Assembly (NCBI GenBank): GCA_902787415.1
Contig: CADAGG010000017.1
Span: 1-12,724, forward strand
DNA length: 12,724 nucleotides
Origin: a methanogenic archaeon
Lineage (GTDB): Archaea; Thermoplasmatota; Thermoplasmata; Methanomassiliicoccales; Methanomethylophilaceae
Reading direction: 5' to 3'
Part shown: positions 7,124 through 12,724 of the stretch, piece after piece
Position numbering within the stretch: the first letter of the stretch is position 1
Layout of the letters: each line of letters begins with the position of its first letter
Program-made: the position numbers and the translations under genes
Notes under the pieces: generated by a model
What the model was told of the DNA's origin: nothing
Database searches by the model: none
What the model saw: the letters and a program-made list of their open reading frames with translations, nothing else

Positions 7124-8181
7124 CTGAGGGTCGCCTCCGGGCGGTGTGACTCGTAATAGTCCCAGAACTCCTTCATGGTGGCCTCGCGGCGGCCCAGGCT
7201 CTCCGCCAGGTTCCTGACGTAGTCGATGGAGCGGTGGCCGTCGTTGATGTCGAACTCGGGCTGCGCGACCCCTGCCAATCCTATGTCCGGGGGCACGATG
7301 GAGGTGATGACGCTGGCTCCCGCGGCCACCCTGCTCTTGAGTCCCGCGGTTCCCTCCACGTCGAGGCTGGCGGGGATGAGGACGTCGGGGTAGGCGAGCC
7401 TCATGACGGCGATTGCTTTCAATTCATCGGTGTAGTCCACGGGCTGGGCGATGTTCTGGAGGGGGGTTCCCTTCTGGGGGATGAAGGTCATGGCGCGGAC
7501 CTGGCTGCACTTCATGTCCCCCATGATCTTTATGTGCTCGGCGCGGTCCCTGGGCGTATCTCCGATACCTACCAGCATACCGTCCTCGGTGAGCATCCCG
7601 GCCTCCCTGGCCCAGATCCTCTGGTTCATGCGGAAGTCGTAGTCCTGCTTGAGCCTCATCCTGGCGAAGAGCTCCCTGTTGCAGGTCTCCTGGTACACGG
7701 CGAGGATGTCCCCGCCGGCCGCCCTCAGGCGGGGCATGGTCTCCTTGGAGACCGCACCGGGGGAGACCATGATCCCTGTGTCGACGGTGTCCCTGACGCT
7801 TTTCACGATGTCGACGATACCCTTGTAGTCGTCAGCGTAGAGCTTGGGGTCCTCGCCCATGGTGAGGTCCACCAGGTTGATGCCGGCCTTCTCGAGACCG
7901 GCGGAGATCTCCAGGACCTCCTCCTTGTTCTTCCTGTAGCGCTCGATCTCGTTGGTCCTGCGGTAGTAGCAGAAGGCGCACTCGTTCTTGCAGTAGGTCG
8001 AGAAGTACACGAAACCGTACATGAAGATCTTGTTGCCGAACTCCCTGTCCCTGACGCGGGAGGCCGCCTGATAGAGTGCATTGTTGAAGTCTGGGTCATT
8101 GAAGGAGAGGACCGCTTCCATCTCATCGACGGTGGGCTTCTGTCCGTCCTCCCAGGTCTGGATCGTATCGTATAGGTCCAT
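7117..8181 (-). CDS. pylB: PylB, methylornithine synthase (radical SAM)
   Basis: PylB rearranges L-lysine to (3R)-3-methyl-D-ornithine by radical SAM chemistry, the first step of pyrrolysine synthesis. The product has 354 residues, close to the family's roughly 350. The cluster motif is CKNECAFC, with Cys64, Cys68 and Cys71 in the CX3CX2C pattern that holds the [4Fe-4S] cluster, preceded by the family's FVYFSTYC. Further along, LTMGEDPKLYADD is a glycine-rich SAM-contact region, VYQETCNRELF and GIGDTPRDRAEH follow, and the closing RAMTFIPQKGTPLQN and LIPASLDVEG segments match the methylornithine synthase barrel. A GAGG that overlaps the pylS stop serves as ribosome site. Only 9 bases separate the two genes. 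Confidence 0.95.
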   Translation of the reverse strand: MDLYDTIQTWEDGQKPTVDEMEAVLSFNDPDFNNALYQAASRVRDREFGNKIFMYGFVYFSTYCKNECAFCYYRRTNEIERYRKNKEEVLEISAGLEKAGINLVDLTMGEDPKLYADDYKGIVDIVKSVRDTVDTGIMVSPGAVSKETMPRLRAAGGDILAVYQETCNRELFARMRLKQDYDFRMNQRIWAREAGMLTEDGMLVGIGDTPRDRAEHIKIMGDMKCSQVRAMTFIPQKGTPLQNIAQPVDYTDELKAIAVMRLAYPDVLIPASLDVEGTAGLKSRVAAGASVITSIVPPDIGLAGVAQPEFDINDGHRSIDYVRNLAESLGRREATMKEFWDYYESHRPEATLRC

Positions 8182-8190
8182 CTCGAAGCC

Positions 8191-9015
8191 TCAGTTGATC
8201 TTGTACCCGTTGAGGTAGTTGACGGACTTACCGGTCTTCTTCACGCTTCCGTCGCCGTCCCTCATCATGATGAGACGCTCCAGGCCGAAGCCTGCGCCGC
8301 ACCAGGGCTCCTTGACGCCGTGGGCGGGATCCAGGTAGTGGGGGCCGACCGCGGCGGAGCAGACCTCCTCTCCGTCGACCTCCACGTCGATGGTCTCCTT
8401 GTATACGTCGGATTCCTCATGGACCAGCTCGTAATCCAGTCCGACGGTCTTCATGACGACGTCGATGTAGTGCTTGATCTTCTCGACGGTGTCGCCCTGG
8501 GGGCCCATGTCCACGAGGTTCAGCATGGTGAACTCCTCGAGGTGGTCGTTGCTGTGGGACTCGGCCCTGAAGCAGGAGCCGATCTCGAAGAACTTGACGG
8601 GGCCGTCGGTGTGGTCCCTGAGCTCCCTCATGATGTTGTAGAGGTTGATGGCATGCATGGGGCGGAGACAGCGCTTGTCATCCACCCAGAAGACCTGCTT
8701 GTAGAGAGGATGGTTCTCGTCGATGGTCATCTTGGCGAGTTCCGCCTTGGAGATGAGGATGGGGGTCTTCACCTCGATGAATCCCTCCTTGATGAGGGCC
8801 TCGGAGAGCTGCAGCTCGAGTTCCATGAGGCGGTGGTGGCGGGGGTTGGCGATCATGTCGCGGATGCCCTTCTCGTTCTCCCTCTGGAGCTTGGACATCA
8901 TCTTGGTGAAGGCCTTGTCGCGCTCCTCCTCGCTCTCGAATTCGCTCTCGTTCTTCGGCTCGTGGCCGTACTCTCTCAGACGCTGGATTTGGGGGTCTGT
9001 AAGTTTGCATGTCAT
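8191..9015 (-). CDS. pylS: PylS, pyrrolysyl-tRNA synthetase without the N-terminal tRNA-binding domain
   Basis: PylS loads pyrrolysine onto tRNA-Pyl. The 274 residues correspond to the class II catalytic domain only; the extra N-terminal domain of Methanosarcina PylS (about 140 residues) is absent, and no separate pylSn gene is in the window. This form is known from Methanomassiliicoccales. Class II motif 2 is FEIGSCFRAES (143-153), motif 3 is GAGFGLERL (240-248). The pocket residues known from the Methanomethylophilus alvus enzyme are kept: Leu125, Tyr126, Met129, Asn166, Val168, Tyr205 and Trp238 (the last two one lower than in M. alvus because of one missing residue). The N-terminus shares the family start TDxQIQRLREYG. 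The ATG at 9015 is 37 bases after the pylT end, so both are probably on one transcript. Stop is TGA. Confidence 0.96.
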   Translation of the reverse strand: MTCKLTDPQIQRLREYGHEPKNESEFESEEERDKAFTKMMSKLQRENEKGIRDMIANPRHHRLMELELQLSEALIKEGFIEVKTPILISKAELAKMTIDENHPLYKQVFWVDDKRCLRPMHAINLYNIMRELRDHTDGPVKFFEIGSCFRAESHSNDHLEEFTMLNLVDMGPQGDTVEKIKHYIDVVMKTVGLDYELVHEESDVYKETIDVEVDGEEVCSAAVGPHYLDPAHGVKEPWCGAGFGLERLIMMRDGDGSVKKTGKSVNYLNGYKIN

Positions 9016-9052
9016 GATATCTGTCCATACGGATTTTGTGAATGTGAAGAAA

Positions 9053-9123
9053 TGGCGAGAGGCCGGGGCGTCGAACCCCGCTGGCTAGGTTTTAGAGACC
9101 CGCTGATCGCCGGATCGCCCCCC
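9053..9123 (-). tRNA. pylT: tRNA-Pyl, CUA anticodon (reads UAG as pyrrolysine)
   Basis: The 71-base sequence folds as a tRNA-Pyl. The acceptor stem pairs GGGGGGC with GCCTCTC (five Watson-Crick and two G-U pairs). The D stem follows with no base between (GATC/GATC, 4-base CGGC loop). The anticodon loop is CTCTAAA with anticodon CTA at 9095-9093. The anticodon stem GCGGGT/ACCTAGC has one unpaired A, one G-U pair and a two-pair end. A three-base variable loop (CAG) follows. The T arm is CGGGG-TTCGACG-CCCCG. A discriminator G and an encoded CCA end it. The missing linker base, small D loop and bulged anticodon stem are marks of Methanomassiliicoccales tRNA-Pyl. It leads the pyl operon. Confidence 0.97.
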
Positions 9124-9133
9124 AGTTTAAACT
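9124..9133. repeat. 10-base perfect palindrome touching the 5' end of pylT
   Basis: AGTTTAAACT is its own reverse complement and abuts the first base of the mature tRNA. It could mark the 5' leader for processing, act as a protein site, or be chance. No function is claimed. Confidence 0.5.
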
Positions 9134-9169
9134 GATTCAAGATACAAGCCGTTCAGGCCTAGATCGCCA

Positions 9170-9177
9170 TCTATATT
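9170..9177 (-). promoter_or_regulatory. Candidate TATA box of the pylTSBCD operon
   Basis: On the minus strand this reads AATATAGA after a GGGGGG run. A start about 25 bases on (near 9147) would give a leader of about 24 bases before pylT, to be cut by RNase P. A better TATA match, TTATATA at about 9305-9311 (minus), lies further up inside the structured spacer and would give a leader of about 155 bases. I cannot decide between them. Confidence 0.35.
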
Positions 9178-9202
9178 CCCCCCTTGGAAGAATAGACAGC
9201 AG

Positions 9203-9307
9203 ATACCGAACGGGTCGTAAGGCATTCGCTAAAACGGGAAGAAACGGAGAATGTGTTCCTGGAAACCTCCTCGAATGCCATGTTTCTGGTATCCCGTTAT
9301 TCGGTAT
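9203..9307. repeat. Nested inverted repeat between mtmB copy 2 and pylT
   Basis: The outer arms are ATACCGAACGGG (9203-9214) and CCCGTTATTCGGTAT (9293-9307), which pair over 12 bases with a 3-base bulge. The inner arms are GGCATTCG (9221-9228) and CGAATGCC (9272-9279), perfect over 8 bases. A competing hairpin CCGTTAT/ATAACGG (9294-9300 with 9308-9314) shares the outer right arm. The whole could end the mtmB transcript, guide cleavage, or switch between forms. No open frame covers it. Confidence 0.5.
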
Positions 9308-9375
9308 ATAACGGTTTGTTTCACACCTTGAAAAGCATTGTAAAAAGGATGTCTGGCACATCTGCCGGAAGGGGT

Positions 9376-10755
9376 TCAGAAGTCCATTCCGCAGAGGGAG
9401 ATCGTGTGCATGGCGTTCTCGTAGATGTCGAGATACTCCTGCGAGGGCCTGAGGGTGTCCAGGTTGTAGCACTCCTGGAACTTCTTTCCCATGGGTGCGT
9501 GGTGGTAGTTGAGCTCGTACCTGTGGAGGATGTTGTCCACGATACCGTTGGCAGCCTCGATGCTCATGCCGCAGGCGGCGGAGGAGGCCTCTCCGAGCAT
9601 CCTCGCCTCGAGTCCGGTGGCCCTGTCCTGCAGGACGCCCTTGCCGGGCGCCACTCCGGAGAGGAGCTCCCTTCCGGAGACGGTGTCGACGATGGCCTGC
9701 GCGGCGACCTCGAGGAGGCACATCTCGGTGCAGGGGCCGGCGATGGTGTAGTACTGGTTGGCGAGGAGCACGTCGGTGTTGGCGTCCAGTGCGCGGGCCG
9801 CATGGGCGGCCACCTGGAGGCACTCCCTGTTGGAGGTGTTGCCCCACCTGATGTGGACGGGTCCGTCGAGGTGTATGTCGCAGTTGTAGAGGACGAAGGA
9901 TGCCAGGGTGGCGGCCACGTCGCAGATGGCGGTCTCCTCCACGCTGCTGACGTATCCTCCCATGATGGGCATCTGCTCGATCATGATGGTGTCTCCGGAG
10001 AGATGCCATCCCGCGATCATGTTCATGAACGAGGTGTTGACCTTGAGCTCGTTCATCTGCGAACACTCGTGGCAGTCGCAGCTGCGGAGTCCGTTGTTCA
10101 CCATGCTGGCGGACATGCGTCCCACGGCGGACAGCGGGGTCTCGGGACCCTAGATGCTCATCCCTGGGCGTCCGGCCATGCTGACGGCTTCGCGAATATG
10201 CCTGATCTCCGACATGGTGGCCTTGATCTCCCAGGGGCTGTCGGTTACGACGGAACGTCCGTTGATGGTGTTGATGACACCGGACACGATACCGTCGACC
10301 ATGGGCTCCTGGGCGTAGGAGGCGATGACCTTCTCGAAGATGTTCTCGCTGATGGGCGCCCCGGTGGGACCCCCCTCGACGATGGGTTTCCTGAATGAAT
10401 TGCCCCTGCGGGGCTTGAGCGTGCATTTGTCCTTACCGGTTCCGAGGGTGAGCTTCTTGGGGGCCATCTTGAGTCCCTGGTAGATCTCCTCTTCCTCTAT
10501 GGTGAGGGCCTTCCCCAGATCGGTACAGTAGATTCCGCAGCTGAGGAGCATGTCCATACCGGCCATGAAGAGCCTGTCGCACATCTCGTCGTCCGTGGGG
10601 ATGATCTCGTGCCCGAAGAACAGGTCGTAGCTCTCCTTGAGCATCTTGGCCCTGCGGGGGATGATCTCGTAATCCCACTGCTGCTCGGTCACCCTTTTGC
10701 CATTGGCGAAGCGGTCGTAGGCTTCGAAAACATCGATGAATCTGCTTACTGCCAT
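9376..10755 (-). CDS. mtmB: MtmB copy 2, monomethylamine:corrinoid methyltransferase with in-frame amber (Pyl202)
   Basis: MtmB transfers the methyl group of monomethylamine to Co(I) of MtmC and releases ammonia. The gene reads through a TAG at 10150-10152; the frame is identical on both sides and open to a TGA at 9376-9378. The full product is 459 residues with pyrrolysine at 202, the position known from Methanosarcina MtmB. Family stretches include CGIYCTDLGK near 94-103, VEGGPTGAPISE before the Pyl, AGRPGMSI-Pyl-GPETPL, HECSQMNELK with the likely catalytic Glu230, IEQMPIMGGY with a second Glu, HLDGPVHIRWGNT, NQYYTIAGPCTEMCLLE and SGRELLSGVAPGKG. Unlike copy 1 it has a Cys-rich CDCHEC (226-231) beside Glu230. 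The ATG at 10755 is preceded by GGAG at a 7-base gap. It has its own TATA box and lies just upstream of the pyl operon. Substrate preference relative to copy 1 is unknown. Confidence 0.95.
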
Positions 10756-10784
10756 GGGGGTGCTCCGTTTTTCTCGTATATCTG

Positions 10785-10796
10785 TTAAATATAAAA
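10785..10796 (-). promoter_or_regulatory. TATA box of mtmB copy 2
   Basis: On the minus strand TTTTATATTTAA, preceded by GGGA, is the best TATA match in the spacer between the mtmB genes. A start about 25 bases on would give a leader of only about 10 bases, just holding the GGAG ribosome site. Copy 2 can therefore be expressed separately from mtmC-mtmB copy 1. Confidence 0.6.
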
Positions 10797-10858
10797 TCCC
10801 CGCCCCTATCGCGGAGGAAGACTGACGTCCAACAAAATGGCATTGCAAATAGGGGGTG

Positions 10859-10880
10859 CCCTGCGGGAAACCCCGCAGGG
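10859..10880 (-). terminator. Second of two tandem hairpins after mtmB copy 1
   Basis: A 9-base-pair perfect stem (CCCTGCGGG with CCCGCAGGG) with a 4-base loop. It lies one base from the neighbouring hairpin at 10882-10905 and before the TATA box of mtmB copy 2. It probably ends or stabilises the mtmCB transcript. Confidence 0.6.
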
Positions 10881-10881
10881 A

Positions 10882-10905
10882 AGAGGCCCGGGGGAAGGGG
10901 CCTCT
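10882..10905 (-). terminator. First of two tandem hairpins after mtmB copy 1
   Basis: An 8-base-pair perfect stem (AGAGGCCC with GGGCCTCT) with an 8-base loop starts 13 bases after the mtmB copy 1 stop. No long T-run follows either hairpin, so protection of the mRNA 3' end is as likely as termination. Confidence 0.6.
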
Positions 10906-10918
10906 GTAGGGTTTGTAA

Positions 10919-12307
10919 TCAGTGTTTGATGTCGAGACCGCAGTCCCTGATGGTCTGGAGAGCCTTGTCGTAGACCTCGAGGTACTCCTTGGTGGGCTTG
11001 ACGGTGGTAACGTCGTAGCACTCCTGGAAGGTCTTTCCGATGTCCTGGTTCTGGTAGGTGGGCTCGTAGATCTTGTACAGGTTGGCGATGGTCTCGTTCA
11101 TGTCGGACACTTTCTGTCCTGCGGCGCAGCGGGCAGCCTCTCCCATGACACGGGCTTCCATTCCGGTGAACCTGTCGAGGATAACTCCCTTTGCGGCTGC
11201 AGATCCGGAGAGGAGCTCCCTTCCGGAGATGGTATCACAGATTGCCTGGGTTGCGGTCTCGAGGAGACACATCTCAGTGCAGGGTCCTGCCATGGGGTAG
11301 TACTGGTTGGCGATGAGCAGGTCGGTGTTGTTGTCGATTGCTGCTGCAGCGTGTCCAGCGACCTGGAGGGTCTCTTTTGCGGTGGTGACTCCCCACCTGA
11401 TGTGGATAGGTCCGTCGAGGTGGAAGTTTCCGCTGAAGAGAGCGAAGGATGCAAGGGTGGTTGCGACATCGGAGATTGCGGTCTCCTCGACTCCACCGGT
11501 GTATCCACCGAAGATGGGCATCTGCTCGATCATGATGGTGTCGCCGGATACGGTCCAGCCTGCGAGCATGTTGAGTCCGCAGAGATCCATCTTGAGCTCG
11601 TTGAGCTGAGAGCACTCGTGTGCGTCGGTGATCCTGTGTCCAGCGTTGGGACAGTCAGCGACAAGCCTTCCTCCGACGGTCAGAGGAGTCTCAGGTCCCT
11701 AAACACCGAGTCCGGGCCTTCCGGCACGGGTCCTTGCTTCTTTGGTCATCCTGAGTTCCTGCATGGTGGCGCGGATCTCGTAGGGGGTTCCGGATTTTGC
11801 CTTCTTTCCCTCAACAGTGTCCATAACTCCGTCGACGAGGTCGTCAACGACTGCCTCCTGTGCGTAGGACTGCATGATCTTGATGAACATCTCTTCGGAT
11901 ACAGGGGATCCGGTAGGTCCACCCTGGATGATGGGCTTGACGGGGCTGTTTCCGTGCCTGGGGTAGAACCTTGCGATGTCCCTTCCCTCTCCGAGGATCA
12001 GTTTCTTGGGGGTCTTCTTGATTCCCTCCCAGATCTCCTCCTCAGTGACGTGCATGACACGGCCGAGGTCCTGGCAGTAGAATCCGACGGTGGAGAGCAT
12101 CTCAAGACCGGCCTGGAACAGGGCGTTCTTGGTCTCGTTGTCCTCGGGGACAGACTGTCCAGGCTCGAATTTGAGCTTGTACTTCTCTTTGAGTGCGGTC
12201 AGGTTCTGGGGGATGATGGTGTAATCCCACTCGTTCTCGGGAACTTTCTTTCCCTTGACGAACCTCTCGTATACATCGATAACGGTAAGGGGCCTAGTTG
12301 CTGCCAT
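10919..12307 (-). CDS. mtmB: MtmB copy 1, monomethylamine:corrinoid methyltransferase with in-frame amber (Pyl203)
   Basis: This is the second MtmB of the window and the one that lies with mtmC, so it is the likely main monomethylamine methyltransferase. The TAG at 11699-11701 falls in an otherwise continuous frame and encodes pyrrolysine 203 of a 462-residue product, close to the usual 458. Conserved stretches are VGFYCQDLGR, IQGGPTGSPVSE, AGRPGLGV-Pyl-GPETPL, AHECSQLNELK with likely catalytic Glu231, IEQMPIFGGYTGGVEET, HLDGPIHIRWGVT, NQYYPMAGPCTEMCLLE, SGRELLSGSAAAKG and FQECYDV near the end. The ATG at 12307 has AGGTGA five bases before it; an in-frame GTG three codons upstream is part of that ribosome site and is not preferred. 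It follows mtmC by 39 bases in one operon. Its third codon positions are less C/G-biased than those of mtmB copy 2 and ramA. Stop is TGA. Confidence 0.97.
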
Positions 12308-12346
12308 ATCTTTCACCTATTTCGATTAATGTTTTTGTTCCGCTGA

Positions 12347-12724
12347 TCAGGCGATCAGGCTGTCGCAGAGTGCGATGACTTCGTTTGCGGTTGCGGAGTA
12401 TCCGTCGGCCTTGATCTCCTCGGCGAACTCCTTGGAGCAGGGTGCGCCACCGACGATGACTTTTGCCCTGTTCTCCATCTCGTCCCTGATCTGGACGAGC
12501 TCCCTCTGGGACTCGAGGGTGGTGGTCATGAGTGCGGATCCTGCAAGGATGTCTGCGTCGTTCTCGTCTGCAGCGTCCATGAATTTCATTCCGTCTGCGT
12601 CGGGTCCGAGGTCGATGACGTTGTAACCGGCACCGCGGAGCATTGCACAGCAGACGTTCTTTCCGATCTCGTGGATGTCTCCCTCGACGGTTCCGAAGAC
12701 GACGGTTCCCTTGAGTGCGCCTGC
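12347..12724 (-). CDS. mtmC: MtmC, monomethylamine corrinoid protein, C-terminal part (runs off the right edge)
   Basis: MtmC carries the cobalamin that takes the methyl group from MtmB and passes it on toward coenzyme M. The visible 125 residues are the B12-binding Rossmann domain; the N-terminal helical cap (about 90 residues of the usual roughly 215) lies beyond the window. The B12 signature is VFGTVEGDIHEIGKN, with the DXHXXG motif whose His is the lower ligand of cobalt. It is followed by a GYNVIDLG stretch, then AGSALMTTT (the usual SXL-type nucleotide-loop contact) and VIVGGAPCSKEFAEEI, the glycine-rich second B12 contact. The close relatives MtbC and MttC share these motifs; the assignment to monomethylamine rests on the mtmB gene 39 bases downstream. 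Stop is TGA. Confidence 0.88.
   Translation of the reverse strand, partial: AGALKGTVVFGTVEGDIHEIGKNVCCAMLRGAGYNVIDLGPDADGMKFMDAADENDADILAGSALMTTTLESQRELVQIRDEMENRAKVIVGGAPCSKEFAEEIKADGYSATANEVIALCDSLIA

Noticed and set aside
6044..8175. Long plus-strand open frames antisense to pylC and pylB
   Set aside because: These are GC-bias shadows; both minus-strand genes are recognised along their full length.
9137..10426. Minus-strand frame of 429 codons overlapping mtmB copy 2
   Set aside because: The product is an Arg/His/Gly/Pro-rich shadow in another frame; it exists only because mtmB copy 2 has a biased third codon position.
9376..10755. mtmB copy 2 as a pseudogene broken by a nonsense mutation
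   Set aside because: The TAG is at the known Pyl position, both sides are conserved to the end, and pylTSBCD lies next to it.
1..12724. CRISPR arrays, insertion sequences or phage genes
   Set aside because: No evenly spaced direct repeats, transposase motifs or terminal inverted repeats were seen on either strand.

Overview
The window comes from a methylotrophic methanogen of the order Methanomassiliicoccales, probably near the Methanomethylophilus group. The evidence is a GC-rich archaeal genome, genes for monomethylamine use, a complete pyrrolysine (Pyl, the 22nd amino acid) cassette in the order pylT-pylS-pylB-pylC-pylD, a pyrrolysyl-tRNA synthetase made of the catalytic domain alone, and a tRNA-Pyl with a bulged anticodon stem. 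The species is not claimed.

Layout, left to right. Positions 1-770 (minus) hold the N-terminal part of a secreted or surface protein. Positions 771-1520 hold no convincing intact gene, only promoters and a possible decayed coding remnant. Two plus-strand genes follow: ramA (1521-3146), the activase for methylamine corrinoid proteins, and a DEAD-box RNA helicase with a DbpA-like C-terminal domain (3278-5077). A strong hairpin between convergent genes ends this half. Everything from 5141 to the right edge is on the minus strand. Read in its own direction it runs: mtmC (partial, right edge), mtmB copy 1 (10919-12307), tandem hairpins, a promoter, mtmB copy 2 (9376-10755), a structured spacer, pylT (9053-9123), pylS, pylB, pylC, pylD.

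How the parts work together. MtmB moves the methyl group of monomethylamine to cobalt in the corrinoid protein MtmC. RamA reductively rescues MtmC when its cobalt is oxidised to Co(II). MtmB needs pyrrolysine at its active site, encoded by an in-frame UAG. PylB, PylC and PylD make pyrrolysine from two lysines, PylS charges it to tRNA-Pyl, and the CUA anticodon reads UAG. Both mtmB genes have exactly one in-frame TAG, at codon 203 (copy 1) and 202 (copy 2), followed by the same Gly-Pro-Glu-Thr-Pro residues. A standard gene caller would split each into two ORFs. No gene in the window uses TAG as its real stop. The methyltransferase that passes the methyl group from MtmC to coenzyme M is not in the window.

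The system itself is known. The less ordinary points are the two unlike mtmB copies, the second directly upstream of the pyl cassette, the nested inverted repeat between mtmB and pylT, the minimal tRNA-Pyl, possible hairpins just after the UAG codons, and a probably leaderless ramA.
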